Assembly: GCA_029261675.1 (NCBI GenBank)
Contig: JAJDBA010000240.1
Location: forward strand, 1-14,330
From: Nitrospinaceae bacterium
GTDB taxonomy: Bacteria; Nitrospinota; Nitrospinia; Nitrospinales; VA-1
Direction: 5' to 3'
Length of the DNA stretch: 14,330 nt
This document shows, piece after piece, positions 1 through 6,162 of the stretch. Position numbers and translations under genes: made by a program. Each line of letters starts with the position of its first letter. Positions within the stretch are counted from its first letter, which is position 1. A model generated the notes under the pieces. That model saw only the letters and a program-made list of their open reading frames with translations, was not told where the DNA came from and made no database searches.

Positions 1-49
1 TCCTTTGAGCATTAAGCGAGGGTATATTGTTAAAAATTCTTACTGGCAT
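1..49 (-). CDS. Flagellin, N-terminal 16 codons only (cut by the window edge)
   Basis: Reading the minus strand from the ATG at 49-47 gives MPVRIFNNIPSLNAQR before the window ends. This matches the conserved start of flagellins, which typically read M-x-L-R-I-N-T-N-I-x-S-L-N-A-Q-R and form the D0 helix that packs into the filament core. A strong Shine-Dalgarno, GGAGG, lies at 63-59 with 9 nt to the ATG. A sigma-28 promoter with correct spacing lies upstream at 307-281. The three signals agree, so the call is firmer than 16 residues alone would allow. The product would be exported by the flagellar type III apparatus and polymerised into the filament. Asn-Asn replaces the more usual Asn-Thr-Asn at residues 7-8. 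Only the start is visible, so the flagellin subtype cannot be told. Confidence 0.85.
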   Translation of the reverse strand, partial: MPVRIFNNIPSLNAQR

Positions 50-116
50 ATCCCTAATCCTCCACCATGAGTTAGATTATTGTTGCTATTAATTTGTTTG
101 TTAACTAGTACTTCTT

Positions 117-163
117 GCCCCTGAAGGATTTTTTAAGGTGGTTTCCTTTCAGCTTTCCACCAT
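117..163 (-). repeat. Tandem leader repeat, copy proximal to flagellin; possible H-type pseudoknot
   Basis: Second copy in mRNA order. On the minus strand, GGTGG (161-157) can pair with CCACC (141-137), and CTGAAAGG (152-145), which lies in that loop, can pair with CCTTCAG (127-121) with one A bulged. The two helices interleave, so they form either an H-type pseudoknot or mutually exclusive hairpins. Predicted loops are AAAG (4 nt), AAA (3 nt) and an A-rich TTAAAAAAT (9 nt). AAGGA within the unit fits the CsrA core A-N-G-G-A. No thermodynamic folding was run. Confidence 0.7.
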
Positions 164-212
164 GCCCCTGAAGGATTTTTATTTAAGGTGGCTTCCTTTC
201 AGCTTTCCACCG
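164..212 (-). repeat. Tandem leader repeat, copy distal to flagellin; possible H-type pseudoknot
   Basis: First copy in mRNA order, nearly identical to 117-163. Helix 1 is GGTGG (211-207) with CCACC (191-187). Helix 2 is CTGAAAGG (202-195) with CCTTCAG (174-168). Compared with the other copy there is one substitution (loop AAG instead of AAA) and a 3-nt length difference in the A-rich loop (TTAAATAAAAAT, 12 nt). Both changes fall in predicted single-stranded segments, and all four helix arms are identical. The copies start 47 bp apart. A recent duplication, selection on the fold, or both would explain this. Confidence 0.7.
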
Positions 213-280
213 ACTTCTAAAAACTCTTTAAGAGAGGAAGCTTTTTCCCTAATTCAGGTTACTTCCCGCCTCAATTAAGG

Positions 281-307
281 TTATCGGTGGAAAGATTAAG
301 AACTTTA
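281..307 (-). promoter_or_regulatory. Sigma-28 (FliA-type) promoter for flagellin
   Basis: On the minus strand TAAAGTTC (307-300) is followed by exactly 11 nt and then ACCGATAA (288-281). The flagellar sigma-28 consensus is TAAAGTTT-N11-GCCGATAA, so each box matches 7 of 8 with ideal spacing. It sits 15 bp past the stop of the SpsF-like gene and points at the flagellin, so the flagellin probably has its own late-flagellar transcript. Confidence 0.88.
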
Positions 308-322
308 ACAAAAGTTGAAAAT

Positions 323-1057
323 TTATTGATTTTTTATGCGCCAGTTTTTTTGAACGACTTCTGAGTTCAAAGAAACGGCTTCAGGGTGGGTTTCAAGGAA
401 TGTTATTGCGTCTTCCAGATTAATCGTGGAGTGTGGATTGAGTTCGGAAAAAATCTTTTCCATTAAAGAAAAATCTTGTGGGGTGTCTACCGTCAATCGA
501 AAGTTGCGGTTTTTTAAATAAGAAGGTGCCTCTATCTGGGTAATTGTAAACTTATCATTATGGTCATGAAACCAGGTGGTAACATGTTCGCGATATTTAA
601 GTTCGAGAGCTTGTTCCTCAATTTTTTTAAGGGTTTCTAGGCAAACGACTTCGCAACCGGTTCCCAGTGGAATGGGGTCGGCAGATATAGTGTAGTCGGC
701 ATGTGATTCGAGATGTGCTGTTATCAAAGATCGTAATAGAGGGATATCTGTAAGAGGGTTGTCACCACAGATGCGCACGATATGTTGGGCTTCGATGGCT
801 TCTCCGGCTTGTATGAACCTTTTCAAAACATCCTCTTCAGAACCTTGAAACACAGCCACTTTATGCTTTTTGGCTATTTCGATGAGAGGAGCTTCGGTTT
901 CAGCCTCGGTTGTGGCCAATTGAATTTGGTCAATTTCTGGAACCTGTTGTAATCTAATGATGATATGCTCAAGAATAGAAAGTCCGTTAAGCAAGCGGAC
1001 GCTTTTTCCTGGAAAACGTGTTGACCCCATTCTGGCCTGAATAATTGCTGCAACCAT
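323..1057 (-). CDS. SpsF-like cytidylyltransferase-family protein (COG1861 type)
   Basis: A 244-residue protein whose N-terminus (residues 5-18, IIQARMGSTRFPGK) is the nucleotide-binding signature of the SpsF/CMP-KDO-synthetase-like nucleotidyltransferases. The R-x-C-G-D-N-P-L segment at 95-102 supplies the acidic metal/substrate residue (Asp99). Such enzymes activate acidic or modified sugars as nucleotide sugars in surface polysaccharide or protein glycosylation pathways. Length is normal for the family. The start is ATG with AGGA just upstream, at a rather short spacing of 3 nt. It lies directly upstream of, and on the same strand as, the flagellin. In many bacteria sugar-activating genes beside flagellin serve flagellin glycosylation, so that is a plausible role here, but the exact sugar is not visible. 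A surface-polysaccharide role is the alternative. Confidence 0.85.
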   Translation of the reverse strand: MVAAIIQARMGSTRFPGKSVRLLNGLSILEHIIIRLQQVPEIDQIQLATTEAETEAPLIEIAKKHKVAVFQGSEEDVLKRFIQAGEAIEAQHIVRICGDNPLTDIPLLRSLITAHLESHADYTISADPIPLGTGCEVVCLETLKKIEEQALELKYREHVTTWFHDHNDKFTITQIEAPSYLKNRNFRLTVDTPQDFSLMEKIFSELNPHSTINLEDAITFLETHPEAVSLNSEVVQKNWRIKNQ

Positions 1058-1117
1058 GATTCCTGAAATTAAATTTTATTGGAAGCGATTATTGTAACCT
1101 TTTGAAAGTTATTTGTA

Positions 1118-2050
1118 ATGTCGAAAAAAACTCTTTCATTGATACGACCGCCAAAACTCAACGCAGGCGATAAAATTGGTGTAGTGGCTCCAGCAGGCCC
1201 CGTCGATAAACAACAATTACAAAACGGATTGGATGTGATTTCTAAAATGGGGTTTAAGCCCATTCTCGGAAGAAATGTCAGTTCCCGTTCGCGGTTTTTG
1301 GCAGGAACTGATATGCAACGAGCCAAAGATATTATGGATATGGTTCGCAATCCAGAAATAAAAGCTGTGTTTTGCGCACGCGGCGGTTACGGCACGAATC
1401 GGGTTCTTCAACATTTGGATGCAAAAGTGATCCGGGCCAATGCAAAAATTTTTGTCGGGTCCAGTGATATCACGTTGCTACTTCATTATCTGTATCTTCA
1501 TTGCGGTGTGGTGGGGTTTCATGGCCCGATGGTTGCGGGTAGTTTTGGTCGTGCTCCCATGAATCAATCGCGCAAGCAGTTTAAAAATATTTTGATGGGA
1601 GAAAAACCTTCACTTCATTGCCGAAAAGCTAAAGTGTTTTCAAAAGGGATTGCCACTGGGAAAATTACAGGAGGGTGCCTGACGCTACTTTGCCGTTCTC
1701 TGGGAACGCCTTATGAAATACAAACCCGTAATCGGATTTTATTTATAGAAGATGTAGGCGAGCCTTTATACAAACTGGATGGAATGTTGTGGCAGTTGCA
1801 AGCAGCGGGAAAGTTTAAAGGCGTGCGGGGAATTACTTTTGGAGAGATGGTGAACTGTAACCCACAAAAACCGGGAGATGGAAAACTGAAAGATATTCTT
1901 GCAGATTTATTTCCAAAACCCGATATCCCAATTCTGACCCATTGCCCAATAGGCCATAGCAAGGAAATCTGGACCCTGCCTTTTGAAACTCAGGCCACTC
2001 TTGATGCTTCAGCGAAATCACTTGAACTGAAAAACTGTGGCGTTAAGTGA
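1118..2050 (+). CDS. ldcA: LD-carboxypeptidase, peptidase family S66
   Basis: A 310-residue cytosolic-type S66 serine peptidase with no signal peptide. The family removes the terminal D-Ala from recycled murein tetrapeptides (L,D-cleavage) during peptidoglycan recycling; some relatives cut other substrates such as microcin-type conjugates. Visible family features are the N-terminal VVAPAGP (22-28), ARGGYG (87-92), the nucleophile elbow G-S-S-D (114-117, Ser116), the glutamate of FIEDVGE (Glu211), and the C-terminal histidine of CPIGH (His280), together the Ser-Glu-His triad. Length is normal. The ATG lacks a strong Shine-Dalgarno but is followed at once by the usual R-P-P-x-L-x-x-G-D opening, which supports this start. 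It diverges from the SpsF-like gene across 60 bp. Its stop lies inside the 3' end of hisF on the other strand. Confidence 0.9.
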   Translation: MSKKTLSLIRPPKLNAGDKIGVVAPAGPVDKQQLQNGLDVISKMGFKPILGRNVSSRSRFLAGTDMQRAKDIMDMVRNPEIKAVFCARGGYGTNRVLQHLDAKVIRANAKIFVGSSDITLLLHYLYLHCGVVGFHGPMVAGSFGRAPMNQSRKQFKNILMGEKPSLHCRKAKVFSKGIATGKITGGCLTLLCRSLGTPYEIQTRNRILFIEDVGEPLYKLDGMLWQLQAAGKFKGVRGITFGEMVNCNPQKPGDGKLKDILADLFPKPDIPILTHCPIGHSKEIWTLPFETQATLDASAKSLELKNCGVK

Positions 2051-2879
2051 GGCGGACGCAAACGCCTTTTTCTTTCAGGTAGCGTTTGGTTTCATCGATG
2101 GTGAATTCTTTGAAATGAAAAATGGAAGCGGCCAGCACGGCATCGGCTTTGCCATCGGTAATCCCATCATATAAATGTTCTAGCGTTCCAGCCCCTCCTG
2201 ATGCGATCACCGGAATGGTTACGGATTCGGAAACCGAGCGATTCAATTCCAGATCGTAACCTGATTTCGTCCCATCTCGATCCATACTGGTTAGCAAAAT
2301 TTCACCGGCACCGTAGTCTTGCATTTGCCGAGCCCATTTAACGACATTGATGGCTGTGGATGTTCGTCCTCCATGAATATAGACTTCCCAGGAAGTGGAT
2401 GAACTGTTTTTATCCAAAAGTAAATCCGGGTGCTCTTTCGCCCAGCTTGGAATAGATGGATCATCGGCCGCAGATTTAATTTGTTTGGCGTCGATGGCGA
2501 CGACGATGCACTGGCTTCCAAAACGTTGTGCTGCTCTTTGAACAAAGACAGGGTCTTTAACGGCAGCTGAGTTAATGGCTACTTTGTCGGCCCCGGCTTT
2601 TAACAGGTTTCGAATATCGTCTAAAGTGCGAACGCCGCCCCCTACGGTAAGAGGCATAAAAACTTTTTCTGCGGTCCGCGCTACGACATCCAGAATGATA
2701 TCGCGTTTTTCATGCGAGGCGGTAATATCCAGAAAGGTGAGTTCGTCGGCACCTTCTTTTTCATACGCTGCGGCAACCTCAACGGGGTCGCCTGCGTCAC
2801 GTAGATTGACAAAGTTCACGCCTTTTACCACGCGACCATCTTTAACGTCAAGACAGGGGATGATACGTTTAACCAGCAT
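2043..2879 (-). CDS. hisF: Imidazole glycerol phosphate synthase, cyclase subunit HisF, with an enlarged loop
   Basis: A 278-residue TIM barrel. HisF uses ammonia delivered by HisH to turn PRFAR into imidazole glycerol phosphate and AICAR, joining histidine and purine synthesis. The catalytic aspartates are in PCLDVKDG (Asp11) and VAIDAK (Asp130), exactly at the positions used in the well-studied Thermotoga enzyme. Phosphate-binding segments VGGGVRT (79-85) and ASGGAGT (226-232) and the block AGEILLTSMDRDGTKSGYD (191-209) are intact. The family is usually about 252-258 residues. Here roughly 20-26 extra residues lie between Asp130 and the YIHGGR segment (about 133-165), rich in Asp, Pro and Ser, on the catalytic face after strand 5. 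It follows hisA by 5 bp, so the two are co-transcribed. hisH is not in the window. Confidence 0.96.
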   Translation of the reverse strand: MLVKRIIPCLDVKDGRVVKGVNFVNLRDAGDPVEVAAAYEKEGADELTFLDITASHEKRDIILDVVARTAEKVFMPLTVGGGVRTLDDIRNLLKAGADKVAINSAAVKDPVFVQRAAQRFGSQCIVVAIDAKQIKSAADDPSIPSWAKEHPDLLLDKNSSSTSWEVYIHGGRTSTAINVVKWARQMQDYGAGEILLTSMDRDGTKSGYDLELNRSVSESVTIPVIASGGAGTLEHLYDGITDGKADAVLAASIFHFKEFTIDETKRYLKEKGVCVRLT

Positions 2880-2884
2880 ATGTT

Positions 2885-3604
2885 TTAACCTAGGTTTTTT
2901 GCGTCAGCATAGGACAGAGTTTTGTCATAAAGTGCTTTTCCAATAATGACACCTTCGACACCTGAGGATTCCAACTTCTTCAAATTTTCGATGTCTTCAA
3001 GACGGCTGACACCCCCCGATGCTATGACGGGTAATTGAGCCGCTTCTGCAAATTCTTTTATGCTTTCAAGGCTGGGTCCCTGAAGCATTCCATCACGGCT
3101 GATGTCTGTGAAGATGAATCCGGCAATACCGTAACCTCGCATTTTAGCGGCAAGGTCGGTGGCCTTTTGGTCAGAGACTTCGACCCAGCCTTTGACCGCA
3201 ACCATGCCATCTCTGGCATCAATGCCGACAATTATTTTCCCTGGAAATTTTTTGCACGCCTGCTCAACAAACTCGGGTTCTTTTTGTGCAATTGTTCCTA
3301 AGATAACTCGATAGACTCCGGCTTTGACATATTCTTCGATTGCAGAAAGAGTTCGAATGCCGCCCCCGACTTGAATGTCAACGGAACTGCTATATATGAT
3401 TTCTTTAACAATTTTAGAATTTTTAGGTGAGCCTTCAAAAGCCCCGTCTAAATCAACTACATGAATCAGTTGCGCACCTTCTTCATCCCAATGATCTGCC
3501 ATTTCTTGAGGATGATCCGAATAAATTGTTTCCTGATCGGCTTTTCCTTGTGAAAGACGTACGCATTTACCATTTTTAATGTCCACTGCGGGTATGATTT
3601 TCAT
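2885..3604 (-). CDS. hisA: HisA, ProFAR isomerase of histidine biosynthesis
   Basis: A 239-residue TIM barrel that isomerises ProFAR to PRFAR by an Amadori rearrangement, the step before HisF. Catalytic aspartates are seen in PAVDIKNG (Asp8) and VGIDARDG (Asp129). Phosphate-binding glycines appear in VGGGIRT (79-85) and ASGGVS (about 195-200). Length is normal for HisA, and there is no sign of the dual HisA/TrpF (PriA) arrangement, although that was judged by eye only. The ATG at 3604 is preceded by only a weak purine stretch (AAGAG). It is first of a two-gene hisA-hisF unit read from the divergent region shared with rfbC. Confidence 0.95.
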   Translation of the reverse strand: MKIIPAVDIKNGKCVRLSQGKADQETIYSDHPQEMADHWDEEGAQLIHVVDLDGAFEGSPKNSKIVKEIIYSSSVDIQVGGGIRTLSAIEEYVKAGVYRVILGTIAQKEPEFVEQACKKFPGKIIVGIDARDGMVAVKGWVEVSDQKATDLAAKMRGYGIAGFIFTDISRDGMLQGPSLESIKEFAEAAQLPVIASGGVSRLEDIENLKKLESSGVEGVIIGKALYDKTLSYADAKNLG

Positions 3605-3659
3605 TGGAGCTCTTATGGGTTAATTTTTGTAAAGGCAGATATTAGCAAATTTTATAGAT

Positions 3660-3688
3660 AACCTCGAATAATTCTAGACATTGAGGTT
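3660..3688 (-). promoter_or_regulatory. Inverted repeat in the hisA/rfbC divergent region
   Basis: AACCTC (3660-3665) and GAGGTT (3683-3688) form perfect 6-bp arms around 17 nt that include the palindrome TCTAGA. It lies 56-84 bp upstream of hisA, next to an AT-rich TATAAA-like -10 on the minus strand. It could be an operator or part of the hisA promoter. No known regulator site was recognised. Confidence 0.3.
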
Positions 3689-3733
3689 TCACCCGTTTGG
3701 GTAGTTGAACTGAATTTATTTGCGCTTGCCTGA

Positions 3734-3763
3734 TTGCCAATTTTACCCTTTGCGTTATATAAT
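3734..3763 (+). promoter_or_regulatory. Sigma-70-type promoter for rfbC
   Basis: TTGCCA (3734-3739), an 18-bp spacer and a perfect TATAAT (3758-3763). The predicted transcription start near 3770 leaves a leader of about 59 nt before the ATG at 3829. It also argues against translation starting at the TTG/ATG pair at 3772-3777. Confidence 0.65.
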
Positions 3764-3828
3764 CCCCTTCCTTGATGTGGGTTTTCCTCTTCCACCCGCA
3801 TTTTCTTATTTCAACTTGGATATTTGAT

Positions 3829-4362
3829 ATGGCTTTTAATGTTGAAAAATCTGATTTAGATGGGGTGCTGTTAATTCAGCCCGCTATTCATTCCGATTCT
3901 CGGGGCAGGTTTTTTGAGAGTTTTCAAAAAGAAAGATATAAAGAAATAGGAATAGAGGAGGAGTTTGTTCAGGACAACCAGTCTATTTCTCAGAAGGATA
4001 CCATTCGCGGCCTCCACTATCGGTCAGCTCCGGGGCAGGCGAAACTGGTACGGGTGATTAGAGGAGAGGTGTTCGATGTGGTTGTGGACATTCGTAAACA
4101 GTCACCTACTTTTGGGCAATGGAGAGGTTATACCCTGTCGGACTCCAATTACCTGCAAATTTACATCCCTGTTGGATTTGCGCACGGATTTTGTGTTCTC
4201 AGCGAGACAGCTGAATTTTTATACAAAGTTTCTGAATATTATTCTGCAGAAAAAGAAATAGGGGTTATGTGGAATGACCCTGATATTGGCGTCAAATGGC
4301 CAACTTCGAACCCAGTTCTTTCGGAAAAGGATAAAACCAATCCTGCATTAAAGGATATATAG
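3829..4362 (+). CDS. rfbC: dTDP-4-dehydrorhamnose 3,5-epimerase (RmlC/RfbC)
   Basis: A 177-residue cupin that epimerises dTDP-4-keto-6-deoxyglucose at C3 and C5, the third step of dTDP-L-rhamnose synthesis for O-antigen and other glycans. Visible family features are S-R-G-R-F-F-E (24-30), RGLHYR (60-65) with the catalytic base His63, IPVGFAHGF (113-121), and Tyr132 in the LYK segment as the likely catalytic acid. Family length is about 175-185 residues, so the ATG at 3829 fits. An in-frame start 19 codons earlier (TTG at 3772, then ATG) would lie at the predicted transcription start and adds an unconserved hydrophobic stretch. The other rml genes are absent, so the gene stands alone here. It converges on the next gene with 22 bp between stops. 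Confidence 0.93.
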   Translation: MAFNVEKSDLDGVLLIQPAIHSDSRGRFFESFQKERYKEIGIEEEFVQDNQSISQKDTIRGLHYRSAPGQAKLVRVIRGEVFDVVVDIRKQSPTFGQWRGYTLSDSNYLQIYIPVGFAHGFCVLSETAEFLYKVSEYYSAEKEIGVMWNDPDIGVKWPTSNPVLSEKDKTNPALKDI

Positions 4363-4384
4363 AGTCAGGGGCAGGAAAGAAGGT

Positions 4385-5023
4385 TCAGGAGGCTGAGAGG
4401 TATTTATTGAATTCGCTATAAGCCAGGTTTACGGTGTCTTCAATATTCAGCTCCTGCCCATTTTCTATGTTTGAAATATTTTTTACCAGAGTCTCATCCA
4501 AACTGTTTTTAAGCAGTTTCTCAAAACTACCCGCCCCCATTTCATTCTTATAGAGCGTCAATATCTCCCCGGCGATGGATCTACCTGGTTTGCTGTCGAG
4601 AATCTGGTCGTAGTCGTATCCTTTTTTTTCACCAAACTCCAACAGTCGGCTGATTTTGTCTGACATTTGTTCGTAATGTTCCACGCCAATTGTAGATTGC
4701 ACCGAGTTGGCGAACACGGGAAGTAGACAATGGGGTAACTCGGGTTTCTTTATATTCTTCTCTACTAACCTTAGAAAAAATCTCCCAACATGTTCTTTTC
4801 TTTGATTCCGATCCTTTTTTTTCATCCGCCGTTTGGTTCTAGCTTTTTCTCGGTCAGAATCTTCTCCAGCAGAAGACGACGCTCCCTCATTCATTAGTTT
4901 AGCGAACATGGCCTTGGTTCCAGACTCGGCGAGACTAAATTGCTCATCGGACCCGAGATCGGAATTTTCTGCTGCGATTTTTAAAATTTTGAAAATAATG
5001 TCTTGTCTTAATGTATCGCTCAT
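4385..5023 (-). CDS. Hypothetical charged soluble protein
   Basis: A 212-residue protein that I do not recognise. It has no signal peptide and no membrane segment. Residues 1-45 look helical. Residues 48-57 are a Ser/Gly/Asp-rich linker, followed by a very basic run at 58-77 (for example TKRRMKKKDR) that could bind nucleic acid or membrane surfaces or simply be a flexible hinge. Residues 78-212 look like a separate helical domain with a single Cys (Cys99). The ATG has only a weak Shine-Dalgarno, but a good -10 box lies 40 bp upstream. Codon use looks like its neighbours. It diverges from the unknown acidic gene at 5325. The reading frame spans the gene without interruption, so a real gene is likely, but no function is offered. 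Confidence 0.7.
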   Translation of the reverse strand: MSDTLRQDIIFKILKIAAENSDLGSDEQFSLAESGTKAMFAKLMNEGASSSAGEDSDREKARTKRRMKKKDRNQRKEHVGRFFLRLVEKNIKKPELPHCLLPVFANSVQSTIGVEHYEQMSDKISRLLEFGEKKGYDYDQILDSKPGRSIAGEILTLYKNEMGAGSFEKLLKNSLDETLVKNISNIENGQELNIEDTVNLAYSEFNKYLSAS

Positions 5024-5062
5024 CGGGAACTCGTTGGTTTAGCTGTTCAATTATTCTTAACG

Positions 5063-5068
5063 ATTATA
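5063..5068 (-). promoter_or_regulatory. -10 box for the hypothetical gene at 4385-5023
   Basis: A perfect TATAAT on the minus strand, 40 bp upstream of the ATG, giving a leader of about 33 nt. The -35 region at 17 bp spacing (CTACAA) is poor, so an activator may be needed or the match may be chance. Confidence 0.4.
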
Positions 5069-5324
5069 GTACGGAATATCGAAGTTTGTAGATAGAAATC
5101 TTTACGGCAATTTGGGCTATGATTCAAGTTGGCTGTTAAAAAAAGCGTATCATAATTTCCAAGAAAGAGGAAACTTCACAGAATAAATTAAATAATCTAT
5201 ATTAAAACAATATGTTGTGTGGTTATGGGTATAGATGTTTTTTTTCTTATGTTCTCGGTTATTTTGTCCGATACAAATATATAGAGAGAAAAAAGCTTAT
5301 TAGCAATTAAAACGAATCTTCATC
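5069..5324 (+). other. AT-rich region upstream of the acidic hypothetical gene
   Basis: No ORF or RNA gene is visible. A possible sigma-70 promoter is TTGGCT (5129-5134), 16 bp, CATAAT (5151-5156), which would give a leader of about 160 nt. A weak sigma-28-like pair also occurs: TATGTTCT (5248-5255), 11 nt, TCCGATAC (5267-5274), with 4/8 and 6/8 matches. Neither is decisive. Confidence 0.35.
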
Positions 5325-6104
5325 ATGACACTTGAAATAGCCGAATCTAATTTGCAGGGAATTCAACAACGTAACAGCAGTGCTGCGGTAGGGTTTTCCG
5401 TGGCAAGCGAGTTGAATGTCCGAACTCAAGAAGGGGATCTGGTAAGCCTTTCATTTTCAAGCGAACAGTCTCTTTCAGAGTCTCGCACGCAAACTCAATC
5501 TGAAGAATTTGGTTCGTTTCAAGAAATCAGCACTGTTGCCAAGGCTGCTTCTAACTACTCTATCTCTGTACAAGGAGATTTAAATGAAGAGGAGTTGGCG
5601 GCAATCAACAAGCTGGCGGCAGAAATTTCTCCGATAGCGAGTGAGTTCTTCAGTAGTGGTGAATTTGATTTTGATGAATCGGGTGATGTTTTGGCTGCTA
5701 ATCTGGGTGTGCTTCAAGAAGTGGAAATTTCATTGGAGCGTGTTATTGTTGCCGCTTTTTCAACAAGCTCATTCACTCAATTGCCGGAAGGTGAAGGTGG
5801 CGTAGCACCACAGGATGTAGAAGCAACCCTGAATAATCCAGCTTCTGGATTAGATACGGAAGGCATTCGTGATTTCTCAGCTCTCGTGCAGGCAACATTT
5901 GATGCGGTCTTCGAAGCTGAGGCAGCTAAGGTTCCTGAAACGGATTCCATCCTACGTTCTTTAAATGACCTTTTGGATTTTATTCGTCAGCGTTTGGGAA
6001 AAACTTTTGGACCTGAAAGTGCTGAACTTCCTCCACAAGCTCCTATCCCCAGTGATGGTGTGGTCGATACGGTAGAGCCGACTTCCCCAGAATCCCTGAT
6101 ATAA
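5325..6104 (+). CDS. Hypothetical acidic, Cys-free protein, possibly related to DUF5610-type proteins
   Basis: A 259-residue, strongly acidic protein without cysteine, signal peptide or membrane segment. Residues 1-75 are rich in Ser, Gln and Glu and look like beta or disordered sequence (S-L-S-F-S-S-E at 41-47). Residues 78-117 carry a segment of the form YSISVQGDLNEEELAAINKL followed by helix and an EFFSSGEFDFD turn. That segment resembles one I recall from DUF5610-like proteins of marine bacteria, but this is from memory and unverified. A helical region at 180-225 and a Pro-rich tail (235-259) follow. There is no good Shine-Dalgarno before the ATG, and no better in-frame start is visible. 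Composition resembles secreted flagellar or surface proteins, but nothing shows export. It converges on the sigma-54 activator with 58 bp between. Confidence 0.65.
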   Translation: MTLEIAESNLQGIQQRNSSAAVGFSVASELNVRTQEGDLVSLSFSSEQSLSESRTQTQSEEFGSFQEISTVAKAASNYSISVQGDLNEEELAAINKLAAEISPIASEFFSSGEFDFDESGDVLAANLGVLQEVEISLERVIVAAFSTSSFTQLPEGEGGVAPQDVEATLNNPASGLDTEGIRDFSALVQATFDAVFEAEAAKVPETDSILRSLNDLLDFIRQRLGKTFGPESAELPPQAPIPSDGVVDTVEPTSPESLI

Positions 6105-6162
6105 CCCCGTCTTTTCATTTTCAACTAGACTTCGGTTTAAACACTTCATAAGTGCCATCTGT

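Larger units (their letters stand above)
50..274 (-). other. Long 5' leader of the flagellin mRNA
   Basis: This is the stretch between the predicted sigma-28 transcription start (about 274) and the flagellin ATG. It contains no ORF. It holds two tandem structured repeats (164-212, then 117-163 in mRNA order), a small CTCT-TAA-AGAG hairpin followed by five U (about 232-217), and the flagellin Shine-Dalgarno. At about 225 nt it is long for a flagellin leader, which suggests post-transcriptional control. That role is inferred. Confidence 0.6.

Noticed and set aside
117..212. CRISPR array or minisatellite
   Set aside because: There are only two adjacent copies, no spacers and no cas genes. Position in the flagellin leader and internal complementarity fit an RNA element better.
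2575..2946. Plus-strand open frame of 123 codons across hisF
   Set aside because: It is antisense to a well-conserved enzyme, with no start signals and no recognisable protein features.
3772..3828. N-terminal extension of RfbC from a TTG/ATG pair
   Set aside because: It begins at the predicted transcription start, adds an unconserved hydrophobic stretch, and would make the protein longer than the family.
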